Below, piece after piece: positions 1 through 5,876 of a DNA stretch of 6,364 bases. A program made the position numbers and the translations under genes. The stretch's first letter is position 1. Every line of letters begins with the position of its first letter. A model generated the notes under the pieces. That model searched no databases. It saw nothing but the letters and a program-made list of their open reading frames with translations, and was not told the DNA's origin. The stretch is from assembly GCA_025997095.1 (NCBI GenBank), contig BNUD01000114.1:1-6364 (forward strand). The letters run 5' to 3'. This DNA is from Betaproteobacteria bacterium. Lineage in GTDB: Bacteria; Pseudomonadota; Gammaproteobacteria; Burkholderiales; Rhodocyclaceae.

Positions 1-1
1 A

Positions 2-187
2 ACCACCGCCCAACTCAAATTCCTGAAAGAACAGGGCTGCCCGACCTTGCAGGGTTTCTTGTTCGGCAAGGCGATGGATGCGGCGCAGTTCGAGCATTGG
101 TTGGGGAAAAGGTCCGGGGGGGACTCGTGGGACGCCATTGTAAGAGCGCGGGCAGGTATATATACTGAAGTCTATATACACGAGTAG
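2..187 (+). CDS. EAL-domain protein (c-di-GMP phosphodiesterase type), C-terminal end only
   Basis: Sixty-one codons in frame 2 run from the left edge to a TAG stop at 185-187; the start lies outside the window. The peptide contains LKEQGCPTLQGFLFGKAM followed by AAQFEHWL. This is the usual closing segment of EAL domains, where a G-C-x-x-x-Q-G-[FY]-[LF]-F strand is followed by a short helix bearing F-E-x-x-L. EAL domains hydrolyse the second messenger cyclic di-GMP, often alongside GGDEF and sensory domains; whether this one is catalytic cannot be judged because the metal-binding residues are upstream. The domain normally ends near the FEHWL position (about residue 36 of the fragment). The last 25 or so residues match nothing I recognise, and their DNA also carries the vapBC promoter and operator. 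They may be a replaced or read-through tail. The family call is fairly secure; the full architecture is unknown. Confidence 0.8.
   Translation, partial: TTAQLKFLKEQGCPTLQGFLFGKAMDAAQFEHWLGKRSGGDSWDAIVRARAGIYTEVYIHE
138..166 (+). promoter_or_regulatory. Predicted vapBC promoter
   Basis: TTGTAA at 138-143 and TATACT at 161-166 are separated by exactly 17 bases. They match the sigma-70 consensus at four of six and five of six positions respectively. The site is 37 bases before the vapB start and overlaps the inverted repeat at 156-181, as expected for an autorepressed toxin-antitoxin operon. It lies within the 3' end of the upstream EAL reading frame. This is a prediction from sequence only. 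Confidence 0.6.
156..181. promoter_or_regulatory. Inverted-repeat operator, probable VapB/VapBC binding site
   Basis: GTATATATA (156-164) pairs with TATATACAC (173-181) at 8 of 9 positions across an 8-base spacer. The left arm is also part of a perfect 10-base palindrome, GTATATATAC (156-165). AT-rich GTATATAC-type half sites are known operators of VapB antitoxins with AbrB-type DNA-binding domains. The dyad covers the predicted -10 box, so binding would block the promoter. The dyad is read directly; its role as operator is inferred from position and family precedent. Confidence 0.65.
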
Positions 188-202
188 CCAAAGGAGTTCC
201 CG

Positions 203-484
203 ATGAACGAAACGCAAGTTGCCAAGCTGTTCAAAAACGGCGCCAGTCAAGCGGTTCGTCTGCCCGCGCAATTTCGCTTTCAGGGCAGTGAGGTTTATGC
301 CACGCGCGACGACGAAACGGGCGATGTCGTGCTGTCAAACCAGCCCGGCGCCAAAGCATGGAATGCGTTTTTCGAGCTGCTGTTTGCTGTCGATGTGCCG
401 CTGGATTTCATGGATGAGCGCCCGCTGAATGCGCCGCCGCCCGAAGCCGGTCTTTTCGACGACGCTGTGGACGGAGCGCCATAA
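203..484 (+). CDS. vapB: VapB-type antitoxin (AbrB/SpoVT-like DNA-binding domain)
   Basis: This 93-aa protein has an N-terminal swapped-hairpin DNA-binding domain at about residues 3-48. The signature is KLFKNGASQAVRLPAQFRF, where the S-Q-A-V-R-L-P core is the hallmark of VapB antitoxins of the Shigella/Salmonella type. The C-terminal part, with W53, FF at 56-57 and a segment around DFMDERPLNAPPPE, fits the tail that wraps the toxin and occupies its active site. The start is supported by AAGGAG at 191-196, six bases upstream of the ATG. The gene lies 3 bases before vapC, so the pair is co-transcribed and probably translationally coupled. The protein is expected to neutralise VapC and, with it, repress the operon through the dyad at 156-181. 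At 93 aa it is slightly longer than many VapBs. Family assignment is secure. Confidence 0.93.
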   Translation: MNETQVAKLFKNGASQAVRLPAQFRFQGSEVYATRDDETGDVVLSNQPGAKAWNAFFELLFAVDVPLDFMDERPLNAPPPEAGLFDDAVDGAP

Positions 485-487
485 ACC

Positions 488-889
488 ATGCTCTACATGC
501 TGGATACGGATACTGTCAGTTATCTCATCAAAGGGAAATCGCTGGCGGTCAAACATCGTCTGGAAGCGTTGCCCCCTTCCTGCATCTGCATTTCGGTGAT
601 GACTCATGCCGAATTGCGATACGGGCTGAAACGCCTGCCTGCCGACCATCGTCTGCACCTTGTCGTGCGCCAATTCCTCAAAATCGTCCGCACCTTGCCT
701 TGGGATGTGGAGGCGTCCGACTGGTACGCCGACATCCGCCACCAACTGACCCGTACCGGACAGCCCATCGGAGAAATGGACATGATGATCGCCGCGCACG
801 CGCTCTCCGTAGCGGCGGTACTGGTTTCCAACAACCTGCGCCATTACGAACGCATTGCCGCGCCGCTGATTCTGGAAAATTGGGTTTAG
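488..889 (+). CDS. vapC: VapC-type toxin, PIN-domain ribonuclease
   Basis: This 133-aa protein is a single PIN domain of normal VapC length. The acidic residues expected for the Mg-dependent RNase site are visible: D6 in LDTDTVSYLI, E42 in SVMTHAELRYG, and D98 in GEMDMMIAAHAL. The C-terminal VSNNLRHYERI carries the usual N-N-x-R-x-[FY]-x-R-[IV] motif at about residues 114-123. Close relatives in enteric bacteria cut initiator tRNA in the anticodon loop; whether this one does is inference from similarity. The start at 488 gives the common MLYMLDT opening; a second ATG at 497 (M4) is possible. The nearest Shine-Dalgarno-like sequence is GGAG at 473-476, 11 bases away, so translation probably depends on coupling to vapB. 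No residue seems to be missing and the toxin looks functional. Confidence 0.94.
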   Translation: MLYMLDTDTVSYLIKGKSLAVKHRLEALPPSCICISVMTHAELRYGLKRLPADHRLHLVVRQFLKIVRTLPWDVEASDWYADIRHQLTRTGQPIGEMDMMIAAHALSVAAVLVSNNLRHYERIAAPLILENWV

Positions 890-981
890 GTGGGCTGAGG
901 TTTACCCATAATTCCATATGGATGATCCAACCCCCGCGAATGCCGGGCAACTGCGTCAAAAGCGAGGAGAAGAGCGACGCG

Positions 982-1073
982 GTAATCCAGACATCAGGGA
1001 TCAGATGGCAGATGTCAGTACTTTCTGGAGGCAAAGCCTCACCTGACATCTGATCCCTGAATTGCCGGATTAC
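982..1073. repeat. Long interrupted inverted repeat (intergenic repeat, copy 1), possible bidirectional terminator
   Basis: The outer arms GTAATCC (982-988) and GGATTAC (1067-1073) pair perfectly. Inside them, TCAGGGATCAGATG (994-1007) pairs with CATCTGATCCCTGA (1047-1060) over 14 bases. An alternative inner pairing is CAGATGTCAG (1009-1018) with CTGACATCTG (1043-1052). The loop contains a small hairpin, GAGGC-AAA-GCCTC (1028-1040). The element sits between convergent genes, vapC on plus and the 226-aa gene on minus. The stop codon of the minus gene (1070-1072) lies inside the right outer arm. No run of T follows either end, so it is not a classic intrinsic terminator, though a stem this long may still slow polymerase or block RNA decay. 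A related copy lies at 1792-1850. Confidence 0.8.
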
Positions 1074-1750
1074 TCCTTCCCCCTCGCCGCCACCGCCTTT
1101 TCCAGCGGCATCCGAATCTGTTCGTCGAATTTTGCGGGGGCGACGTAGTGCAGGATTTCCTTGCCTTTTTTGTCGTGCACGATTTCCAGCCCTTTTTGCG
1201 GGTAGAGGTAGTGGGTCAGGTTTTCGCCTTCGGGCAGGATTTCCGCCGCCTTGCCGAAGCGTTCGATGATGATGCCCTCATCCAGACTGGCGCCCGGAAT
1301 CAGGGTGATGGCGCGGATGGCGGTGTGTTCGGCTTGCGCCGTGTCGTCCGGGTGCAAGGTGATTTTGCGGGTGCTGCTTTCCATGTAGGCGCGTTTGACG
1401 GCACGTTGACGCATGGCGGCGATGTCGGTTTCGCTGGCATCCAACGTCAGAATCAGGCGTCCCTGAATCTGCCCCATGAAAATCCGGTCGTAATAGGCTT
1501 CCAGCGCGCCCGCTTCGTTCGGGGCGGCGATGATGGCGACTTCAAAATCGTTGCCAAAACGCTGGCGCGCGTCGGCAAGGGCGCTTTTCCCCGGCGTGAG
1601 TCCGAAGACCTCGCTGTTGCCCGCCTCATCGACCGCAATCTGCCAGGGCAGATTGATCGCCACGTTTTCCGGCGGTTTTTGCGCGGGCATGAAAAACGGC
1701 AGCGCGAGCGCGAGTACGACGAGGGCAAAGACGATGAGGGCTGTTTTCAT
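1070..1750 (-). CDS. Conserved-looking exported or membrane-anchored protein with two BamE-like motifs, function unknown
   Basis: I do not recognise a named family for this 226-aa protein. Residues 1-21 (MKTALIVFALVVLALALPFFM) form one hydrophobic segment after a single Lys. They act as either a signal peptide or an N-terminal anchor; there is no lipobox Cys. The rest would lie in the periplasm. Two segments resemble each other: VFGLTPGKSALADARQRFG (about 48-66) and ITLIPGASLDEGIIIERFG (about 148-166). Each has the G-x-S/G-A-S-L...[RE]RFG pattern seen in BamE/SmpA-like folds, and the second is followed by a strand-rich YLYPQKGLEIVHDKKGKE stretch. A BamE-like fold is only an inference. The start is chosen by the signal-like N-terminus; no Shine-Dalgarno is visible upstream. 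The gene is alone on the minus strand, between vapBC and dnaE, convergent with vapC and divergent from dnaE. Both ends abut copies of the intergenic repeat. Confidence 0.72.
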   Translation of the reverse strand: MKTALIVFALVVLALALPFFMPAQKPPENVAINLPWQIAVDEAGNSEVFGLTPGKSALADARQRFGNDFEVAIIAAPNEAGALEAYYDRIFMGQIQGRLILTLDASETDIAAMRQRAVKRAYMESSTRKITLHPDDTAQAEHTAIRAITLIPGASLDEGIIIERFGKAAEILPEGENLTHYLYPQKGLEIVHDKKGKEILHYVAPAKFDEQIRMPLEKAVAARGKE

Positions 1751-1783
1751 GGGGCAGGGTGGGGATGAAGGTTGAAAAGGGGC

Positions 1784-1812
1784 ATTGTAGGTCAGGGATC
1801 AGGGGGCAGGTG
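1784..1812 (-). promoter_or_regulatory. Weak candidate promoter for the minus-strand 226-aa gene
   Basis: On the minus strand TACAAT (1789 down to 1784) matches the -10 consensus at five of six positions, 33 bases before the start codon. The hexamer 17 bases upstream, CACCTG (1812-1807), is a poor -35 and lies inside the repeat at 1792-1816. A CTGACA occurs at 1816-1811, but with a spacing of 21. Only the -10 is persuasive. Confidence 0.3.
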
Positions 1813-1850
1813 TCAGGTATCAGAAAATTTTACCGGCGGCTTTGCCGCCG
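1792..1850. repeat. Intergenic repeat, copy 2 (degenerate), with GC-rich hairpin
   Basis: The stretch 1792-1816 matches 994-1018 of copy 1 at 22 of 25 positions in direct orientation, sharing TCAGGGATCAG, GGCAG and TGTCAG blocks. As in copy 1, a compact GC-rich hairpin with a three-base loop follows: CGGCGGC-TTT-GCCGCCG at 1834-1850. The returning arm found in copy 1 is not recognisable here, so this looks like a half or eroded copy. It lies in the divergent intergenic region between the minus-strand gene and dnaE, where it could influence transcription of either. Confidence 0.7.
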
Positions 1851-1902
1851 CAGACTGATGACAAACCCGTCGGCGCTCCCGGCGGGCGGCGAACTTGGCA
1901 AA

Positions 1903-1930
1903 TTCAAAACCGCCCCCAGGGATGTAAAAT
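1903..1930 (+). promoter_or_regulatory. Weak candidate dnaE promoter
   Basis: TAAAAT at 1925-1930 is a good -10 (five of six) and lies 25 bases before the dnaE ATG. The best-spaced upstream hexamer is TTCAAA (1903-1908), 16 bases away. TTGGCA at 1895-1900 is a better -35 but its spacing of 24 is too long. The position is plausible for a short leader; the call is tentative. Confidence 0.35.
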
Positions 1931-1955
1931 AGCCGACCTCACAAAGAATCCCGCC

Positions 1956-4900
1956 ATGACTGAACCCACCGACCCCATTTTTGCAATGCCCGCGTCCGCA
2001 ATCCCCGCCGTTCCCCGCTTTGTGCACTTACGCGCGCATAGCGAATTTTCCGTGACGGACGGGATTTTGCGGGTGGGGGATGCCATTGCTCACGCGGCGG
2101 CGGATGCCATGCCCGCGTTGGCGATGACCGACTTGATGAACCTCTTTTGTCTGGTGAAGTTCTACAAGGGCGCGCGGGGGAAGGGCATCAAGCCCATCGC
2201 GGGGGCGGATTGCTGGATTGCCAACGCTGATGATCCGGGGCGTCCCCATCGCTTGCTGTTGCTGGTCAAAAACCGCGCGGGCTATCGGCAGTTGTGCGAG
2301 TTGCTGACCCGCGCCTATGTGCGCCCCGACCGACCGGAAAGGGCGCAGTTGCAGTTGGAGTGGTTGTCCGAAATCGGCTGCGATGGTCTGATCGCGCTCT
2401 CAGGCGCGAGTTTGGGCGATGTGGGCGAGGCGCTGCTCGCGGGGCATGGCGAGCAGGCGAAGCGGCGGGCGCTGGCGTGGGCGGCGCGCTTTCCCGATGC
2501 GTTTTATCTCGAAGTGCAGCGCTCCGGTCAGCCGCAGGAGGATGAACTGGTCGCAGCGAGCGCGCGTCTGGCGGTTGAACTCGGTTTGCCGCTGGTGGCG
2601 ACGCATCCTGTCCAGTTTTTGCGGCAGGACGATTTTCGCGCGCACGAAGCGAGGGTGTGCATTGCCGAAGGCTATACGCTGGGGGATACCCGCCGCCCGC
2701 GCCCCTTTACCGAAGCGCAGTATTTCAAGACCCAGGCGGAGATGGTCGAGTTGTTTGCCGACTTGCCGGAGGCGCTGGAAAATTCGCTGGAAATCGCCCG
2801 CCGCTGCAATCTGGAATTGACCCTGGGCAAAAACTTTCTGCCCCAGTTTCCCACGCCGGACGGCGTGAGTCTGGATGACTTTTTAACGCGGCAGGCGGAG
2901 GCGGGGCTGGAAAAACGCCTCATCGAACTTTTCCCCGACCCCTCCGTGCGCGCCGAGCGGCGGTCGGAATATGATGAGCGCCTGAAAACCGAATTGGGCA
3001 CCATCATTCAGATGGGCTTCCCCGGTTACTTTCTGATCGTGGCGGATTTCATCAACTGGGGCAAAAACAACGGCGTGCCGGTAGGCCCTGGGCGCGGCTC
3101 CGGCGCGGGTTCGCTGGTCGCCTACAGCATCGGCATTACCGACCTCGACCCGCTGCAATACGCGCTGCTGTTCGAGCGTTTTCTGAACCCCGAACGGGTT
3201 TCCATGCCCGACTTCGACATTGACTTTTGTCAGGACAACCGCTGGCGGGTCATCGAATACGTGCGGGGGCGCTATGGCGCGGATGCCGTGTCGCAGATTG
3301 CCACCTTCGGCACCATGTCCTCAAAGGCGGTCGTGCGCGACGTGGGGCGGGTTCTGGATTTGCCGTATTCCCTCTGCGACCGCATTTCCAAACTGATTCC
3401 GCTGGATGGTCCCAAGCCCGTACCGCTCGCCCGCGCGCTGGAAATGGAACCCGCCTTGCAAGAGCTGATGGAAGGCGATGACGGCGAATCGGTGCGCCTG
3501 CTCTTTGACCTGGCGCGTCGTCTGGAAGACTTGACCCGCAATGTCGGGATGCACGCGGGCGGCGTACTGATTGCGCCGGGGCGGATTACCGATTTTTGCC
3601 CCATCTATCAGGCCAGTGGCAACGGCGCGTCGCCCGTGTCGCAGTTCGACAAGGACGACGTGGAAAAAGCCGGTCTGGTGAAATTCGACTTTTTGGGGCT
3701 GCGTAACCTCACCATCATCAAACTGGCGTTGGAATACGTCGAACGTCTGACTGGAGAAAAGCCGGATTTGATGCGCCTGGGATTCAACGACCCGGCGACC
3801 TACCGCATTCTGAAAGACGCCAACACCACGGCGATTTTTCAGGTTGAATCGGATGGCATGAAAAAGCTGTTGAAAAAACTGGAACCCGACCGTTTTGAAG
3901 ACATCATCGCCGTGCTGGCGCTGTACCGTCCGGGGCCGCTGGGTTCCGGCATGGTCGACGATTTCATTTTGCGTAAAAAAGGCAAGCAGAAAATCGACTA
4001 TTACCACGATGACCTGAAAGACTGCCTCACGCCCACCTACGGCGTGATCGTGTATCAGGAACAGGTGATGCAGATTTCGCAGATTATCGGCGGCTACACC
4101 CTGGGCGGCGCCGATCTGCTGCGCCGCGCGATGGGCAAAAAGAAAAAAGAGGAGATGGACAAACACCGCGAAACCATCGCCGAAGGCGCGCAAAAAAAAG
4201 GCTACGACCCGAAGCTCGCCGAACATCTTTTTGACCTGATGACCAAGTTCGCGGAATACGGCTTCAACAAATCGCACACCGCCGCCTATGCCGTTGTCAC
4301 CTACCACACCGCCTGGCTGAAAGCGCACCACGCATCCGCTTTCATGGCCGCCACCCTGTCGTCGGACATGGACAACACCGACACGGTGAAAATTTTTCGT
4401 GACGACACCCTTGCCAACGGCATTGCCATATTGGGGCCGGACGTTAACGCCTCAGCCTACTTCTTTGAACCGGTCGACGCGAAAACCGTTCGCTACGGTC
4501 TGGGCGCGGTCAAGGGCGTGGGCGAACAGGCGGTCAGGCTGATTCTGGCGGCGCGGGAAAAAGAAGGCGCGTTTGCCGACCTGTTCGACTTTTGCAAACG
4601 GGTCGACAAACGTCAGGTCAACCGTCGCGCCATCGAAGCCCTGATCAAGGCGGGCGCGTTCGACGCGATAGACCCGGAACGCGGCAAACTCATGGCATCG
4701 GTCGGCATCGCCATGGAAGCCGCCGAACAAGCCGAACGCAACGCCCTGCAAGCCAGCCTGTTCGACGCGGGCGAGGAGGGCGAAATCCACGCCCCGCAGT
4801 ATTTGCAGGTCAAACCCTGGGACGACAAGGAAAAACTGATGCGGGAAAAAGAAGCCCTGGGTTTCTTCCTCTCCGGTCATCCTTATGACAGTGTGCGCGC

Positions 4901-5444
4901 CGAACTCGCCCGCTTCGTGCGCCGCAACCTGAATCAACTCGAACCCGTGAAGGAAGCCACCCTCATCGCGGGGATCGTCGCCGGAATCCGCACCCAGATG
5001 ACAAAGCGCGGCAAAATGCTGCTCATCCAACTGGATGACGGCAGCGCGATGGTCGAAGTTACCGTGTTCAACGAACTTTTCGACGCGGAACGCGACAAAA
5101 TCATCACCGACGAAGTGTTGCTCATCGAAGGCAAGGTGAAATACGACGAATACTCCGGCGGCAACCGCGTCACCGCCGAAAAGCTCATGACCCTGGGCGA
5201 AGCCCGCGCCCGCTTCGCCCGCCACCTGCAATTAAAGATGAACGGACAATTCGATGTCGCCCGCTTAAAAGACATCCTCGCCCCTTTCCCCGGCGTCGCC
5301 GCCGTGCGGATTCACTACAAAAACGCCACCGCCGCCTGCGAACTCACCCTGGGAGCAGACTACCGCGTCAGCTTGGAAGACAGCCTGCTGCGCGGCTTGC
5401 AGGAATGGTTGAAGCCGGAGAATGTGGAGGTGGTTTATGGGTAA
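1956..5444 (+). CDS. dnaE: DNA polymerase III subunit alpha (DnaE)
   Basis: This 1162-aa protein is close to the E. coli alpha length (1160) and polymerises DNA in the replisome. The domain order is complete: PHP at about 21-90, polymerase core at about 300-580 with VGPGRGSGAGS (376-386), and the catalytic motif PDFDIDF with D419 and D421. The third Asp is D578 in KFDFLGLRNL. A helix-hairpin-helix follows (KGVGEQA, from 853), then a beta-clamp motif QASLF (932-936), an OB fold (about 1001-1083) and the tau-binding C-terminal region. In the PHP domain R26 replaces the first His of the usual HxH motif, and L60 replaces the His in TDxxN. The domain is therefore probably inactive, as in E. coli, with proofreading supplied by a separate DnaQ. 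The start at 1956 fits family N-termini. The frame stays open upstream to a TTG at 1842, but that part is a repeat and leader. A start at 1986 is also possible; neither has a strong Shine-Dalgarno. No frameshift is seen. Confidence 0.97.
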   Translation: MTEPTDPIFAMPASAIPAVPRFVHLRAHSEFSVTDGILRVGDAIAHAAADAMPALAMTDLMNLFCLVKFYKGARGKGIKPIAGADCWIANADDPGRPHRLLLLVKNRAGYRQLCELLTRAYVRPDRPERAQLQLEWLSEIGCDGLIALSGASLGDVGEALLAGHGEQAKRRALAWAARFPDAFYLEVQRSGQPQEDELVAASARLAVELGLPLVATHPVQFLRQDDFRAHEARVCIAEGYTLGDTRRPRPFTEAQYFKTQAEMVELFADLPEALENSLEIARRCNLELTLGKNFLPQFPTPDGVSLDDFLTRQAEAGLEKRLIELFPDPSVRAERRSEYDERLKTELGTIIQMGFPGYFLIVADFINWGKNNGVPVGPGRGSGAGSLVAYSIGITDLDPLQYALLFERFLNPERVSMPDFDIDFCQDNRWRVIEYVRGRYGADAVSQIATFGTMSSKAVVRDVGRVLDLPYSLCDRISKLIPLDGPKPVPLARALEMEPALQELMEGDDGESVRLLFDLARRLEDLTRNVGMHAGGVLIAPGRITDFCPIYQASGNGASPVSQFDKDDVEKAGLVKFDFLGLRNLTIIKLALEYVERLTGEKPDLMRLGFNDPATYRILKDANTTAIFQVESDGMKKLLKKLEPDRFEDIIAVLALYRPGPLGSGMVDDFILRKKGKQKIDYYHDDLKDCLTPTYGVIVYQEQVMQISQIIGGYTLGGADLLRRAMGKKKKEEMDKHRETIAEGAQKKGYDPKLAEHLFDLMTKFAEYGFNKSHTAAYAVVTYHTAWLKAHHASAFMAATLSSDMDNTDTVKIFRDDTLANGIAILGPDVNASAYFFEPVDAKTVRYGLGAVKGVGEQAVRLILAAREKEGAFADLFDFCKRVDKRQVNRRAIEALIKAGAFDAIDPERGKLMASVGIAMEAAEQAERNALQASLFDAGEEGEIHAPQYLQVKPWDDKEKLMREKEALGFFLSGHPYDSVRAELARFVRRNLNQLEPVKEATLIAGIVAGIRTQMTKRGKMLLIQLDDGSAMVEVTVFNELFDAERDKIITDEVLLIEGKVKYDEYSGGNRVTAEKLMTLGEARARFARHLQLKMNGQFDVARLKDILAPFPGVAAVRIHYKNATAACELTLGADYRVSLEDSLLRGLQEWLKPENVEVVYG

Positions 5445-5450
5445 ACAGAG

Positions 5451-5479
5451 GGAGGGAGCAGGATGCGCCCTCCACTTTA
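5451..5479 (+). terminator. Hairpin after dnaE, possible terminator; left copy of a direct repeat
   Basis: GGAGGG (5451-5456) pairs with CCCTCC (5468-5473), with an extra GC/GC pairing possible within the loop. It begins 7 bases after the dnaE stop and is followed by ACTTTA, a poor T-tract. The pattern GGGAGC-N8-CCCTCCACTTTA (5454-5479) recurs with identical spacing at 6151-6176, beyond the toxin-antitoxin pair. Position favours a terminator; the weak T-run and the repetition allow it to be a dispersed repeat instead. Confidence 0.5.
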
Positions 5480-5519
5480 GCGGCGCATTGATCGTTCGAG
5501 GTAGATTTGTCTTGCGCGC

Positions 5520-5533
5520 ATCTCAATTGAGAT
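5520..5533. promoter_or_regulatory. Perfect 14-bp palindrome, probable antitoxin operator
   Basis: ATCTCAATTGAGAT is a perfect palindrome 43 bases before the antitoxin start, with a further CAATTG core at 5537-5542 and a CTCAAT half site at 5559-5564. Ribbon-helix-helix antitoxins of the RelB/DinJ family bind short palindromes in their own promoters. Possible promoter elements around it (TTGCGC 5512-5517 and CACAAT 5535-5540, 17 apart) are weak, but would place the palindrome between the -35 and -10. Confidence 0.6.
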
Positions 5534-5576
5534 ACACAATTGCGCTCATCGACCGAAACTCAATGGAAATTCAAAC

Positions 5577-5876
5577 ATGACTGCCCAAACCGCGATGCTG
5601 CACATCCGTATAGATGACAAACTCAAAACCGACGCGGCGGAAAAGCTCGCCGACTTTGGTTTGAGCCTCTCGGATGCCGTGCGTATTCTGCTGACGCGTG
5701 TCGTTAAAGAGGGCGCGTTGCCCGCTGGTCTTACTGCCGACGCGAGCGCTTATGATGCATGGTTTCGCGCCAAAGTACAGGAAGCGCTGGATGCCCCTCG
5801 CCCATCTGTTCCGCATCAACAGGTCATGAACGAAGCGCAAGCCATCATCGACAGGAAGCGCCGTGCTCACGCTTGA
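5577..5876 (+). CDS. RelB/DinJ-family antitoxin (ribbon-helix-helix)
   Basis: This 99-aa protein has an N-terminal ribbon-helix-helix fold: a beta strand at about residues 7-12 (MLHIRI), a helix at 14-26 and a second helix at 30-43. The stretch FGLSLSDAVRILLTRVVKEGALP is the characteristic RelB/DinJ segment (G-[LM]-[ST]-[IL]-S-[DE]-[AL]-[IV]-R). The charged C-terminal half should bind and inhibit the toxin encoded immediately downstream. The ATG at 5577 is preceded by GGAA at 5565-5568, a modest Shine-Dalgarno 8 bases away; an internal ATG at 5595 is less likely because it would remove the first residues before the strand. The gene overlaps the toxin by 14 bases. Autoregulation through the palindrome at 5520-5533 is inferred. 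The family is clear, but the subfamily name (relB or dinJ) is not, so no symbol is given. Confidence 0.9.
   Translation: MTAQTAMLHIRIDDKLKTDAAEKLADFGLSLSDAVRILLTRVVKEGALPAGLTADASAYDAWFRAKVQEALDAPRPSVPHQQVMNEAQAIIDRKRRAHA

Noticed and set aside
335..844. A 169-codon minus-strand open frame across vapB and vapC
   Set aside because: It runs antisense to two securely identified genes and resembles no family.
913..922. TCCATATGGA palindrome after vapC
   Set aside because: A 10-base perfect palindrome occurs by chance fairly often, it does not extend, and no promoter or start is nearby.
982..1073. CRISPR array or tRNA in the repeated region
   Set aside because: There are only two inverted arms with a loop, no regularly spaced direct repeats with unique spacers, and no cloverleaf or T-arm motif.
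1148..1768. A 206-codon plus-strand open frame opposite the 226-aa gene
   Set aside because: The minus-strand reading has a signal-like N-terminus and ordered BamE-like motifs, while the plus-strand reading is an F/G/D/R-rich shadow without a credible start region.
1842..1955. A 38-codon N-terminal extension of dnaE from a TTG
   Set aside because: The extension falls on the repeat hairpin and probable promoter, has no ribosome binding site, and does not match DnaE N-termini, which begin shortly before the RFVHLR segment.
1956..2220. PHP domain as an active proofreading exonuclease
   Set aside because: At least two canonical metal ligands are replaced (R26 and L60), the same pattern as in E. 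coli, where the domain is inactive.
3321..4331. A 336-codon open frame on the minus strand opposite dnaE
   Set aside because: It lies wholly antisense to well-conserved dnaE codons, has low-complexity composition (rich in H, F, Q, V, G) typical of antisense frames in GC-rich genes, and no recognisable domain or ribosome binding site.
4452..5231. A 259-codon open frame on the minus strand opposite the dnaE C-terminal region
   Set aside because: Antisense shadow of dnaE with biased composition (F, H, G, V, A) and no family resemblance.
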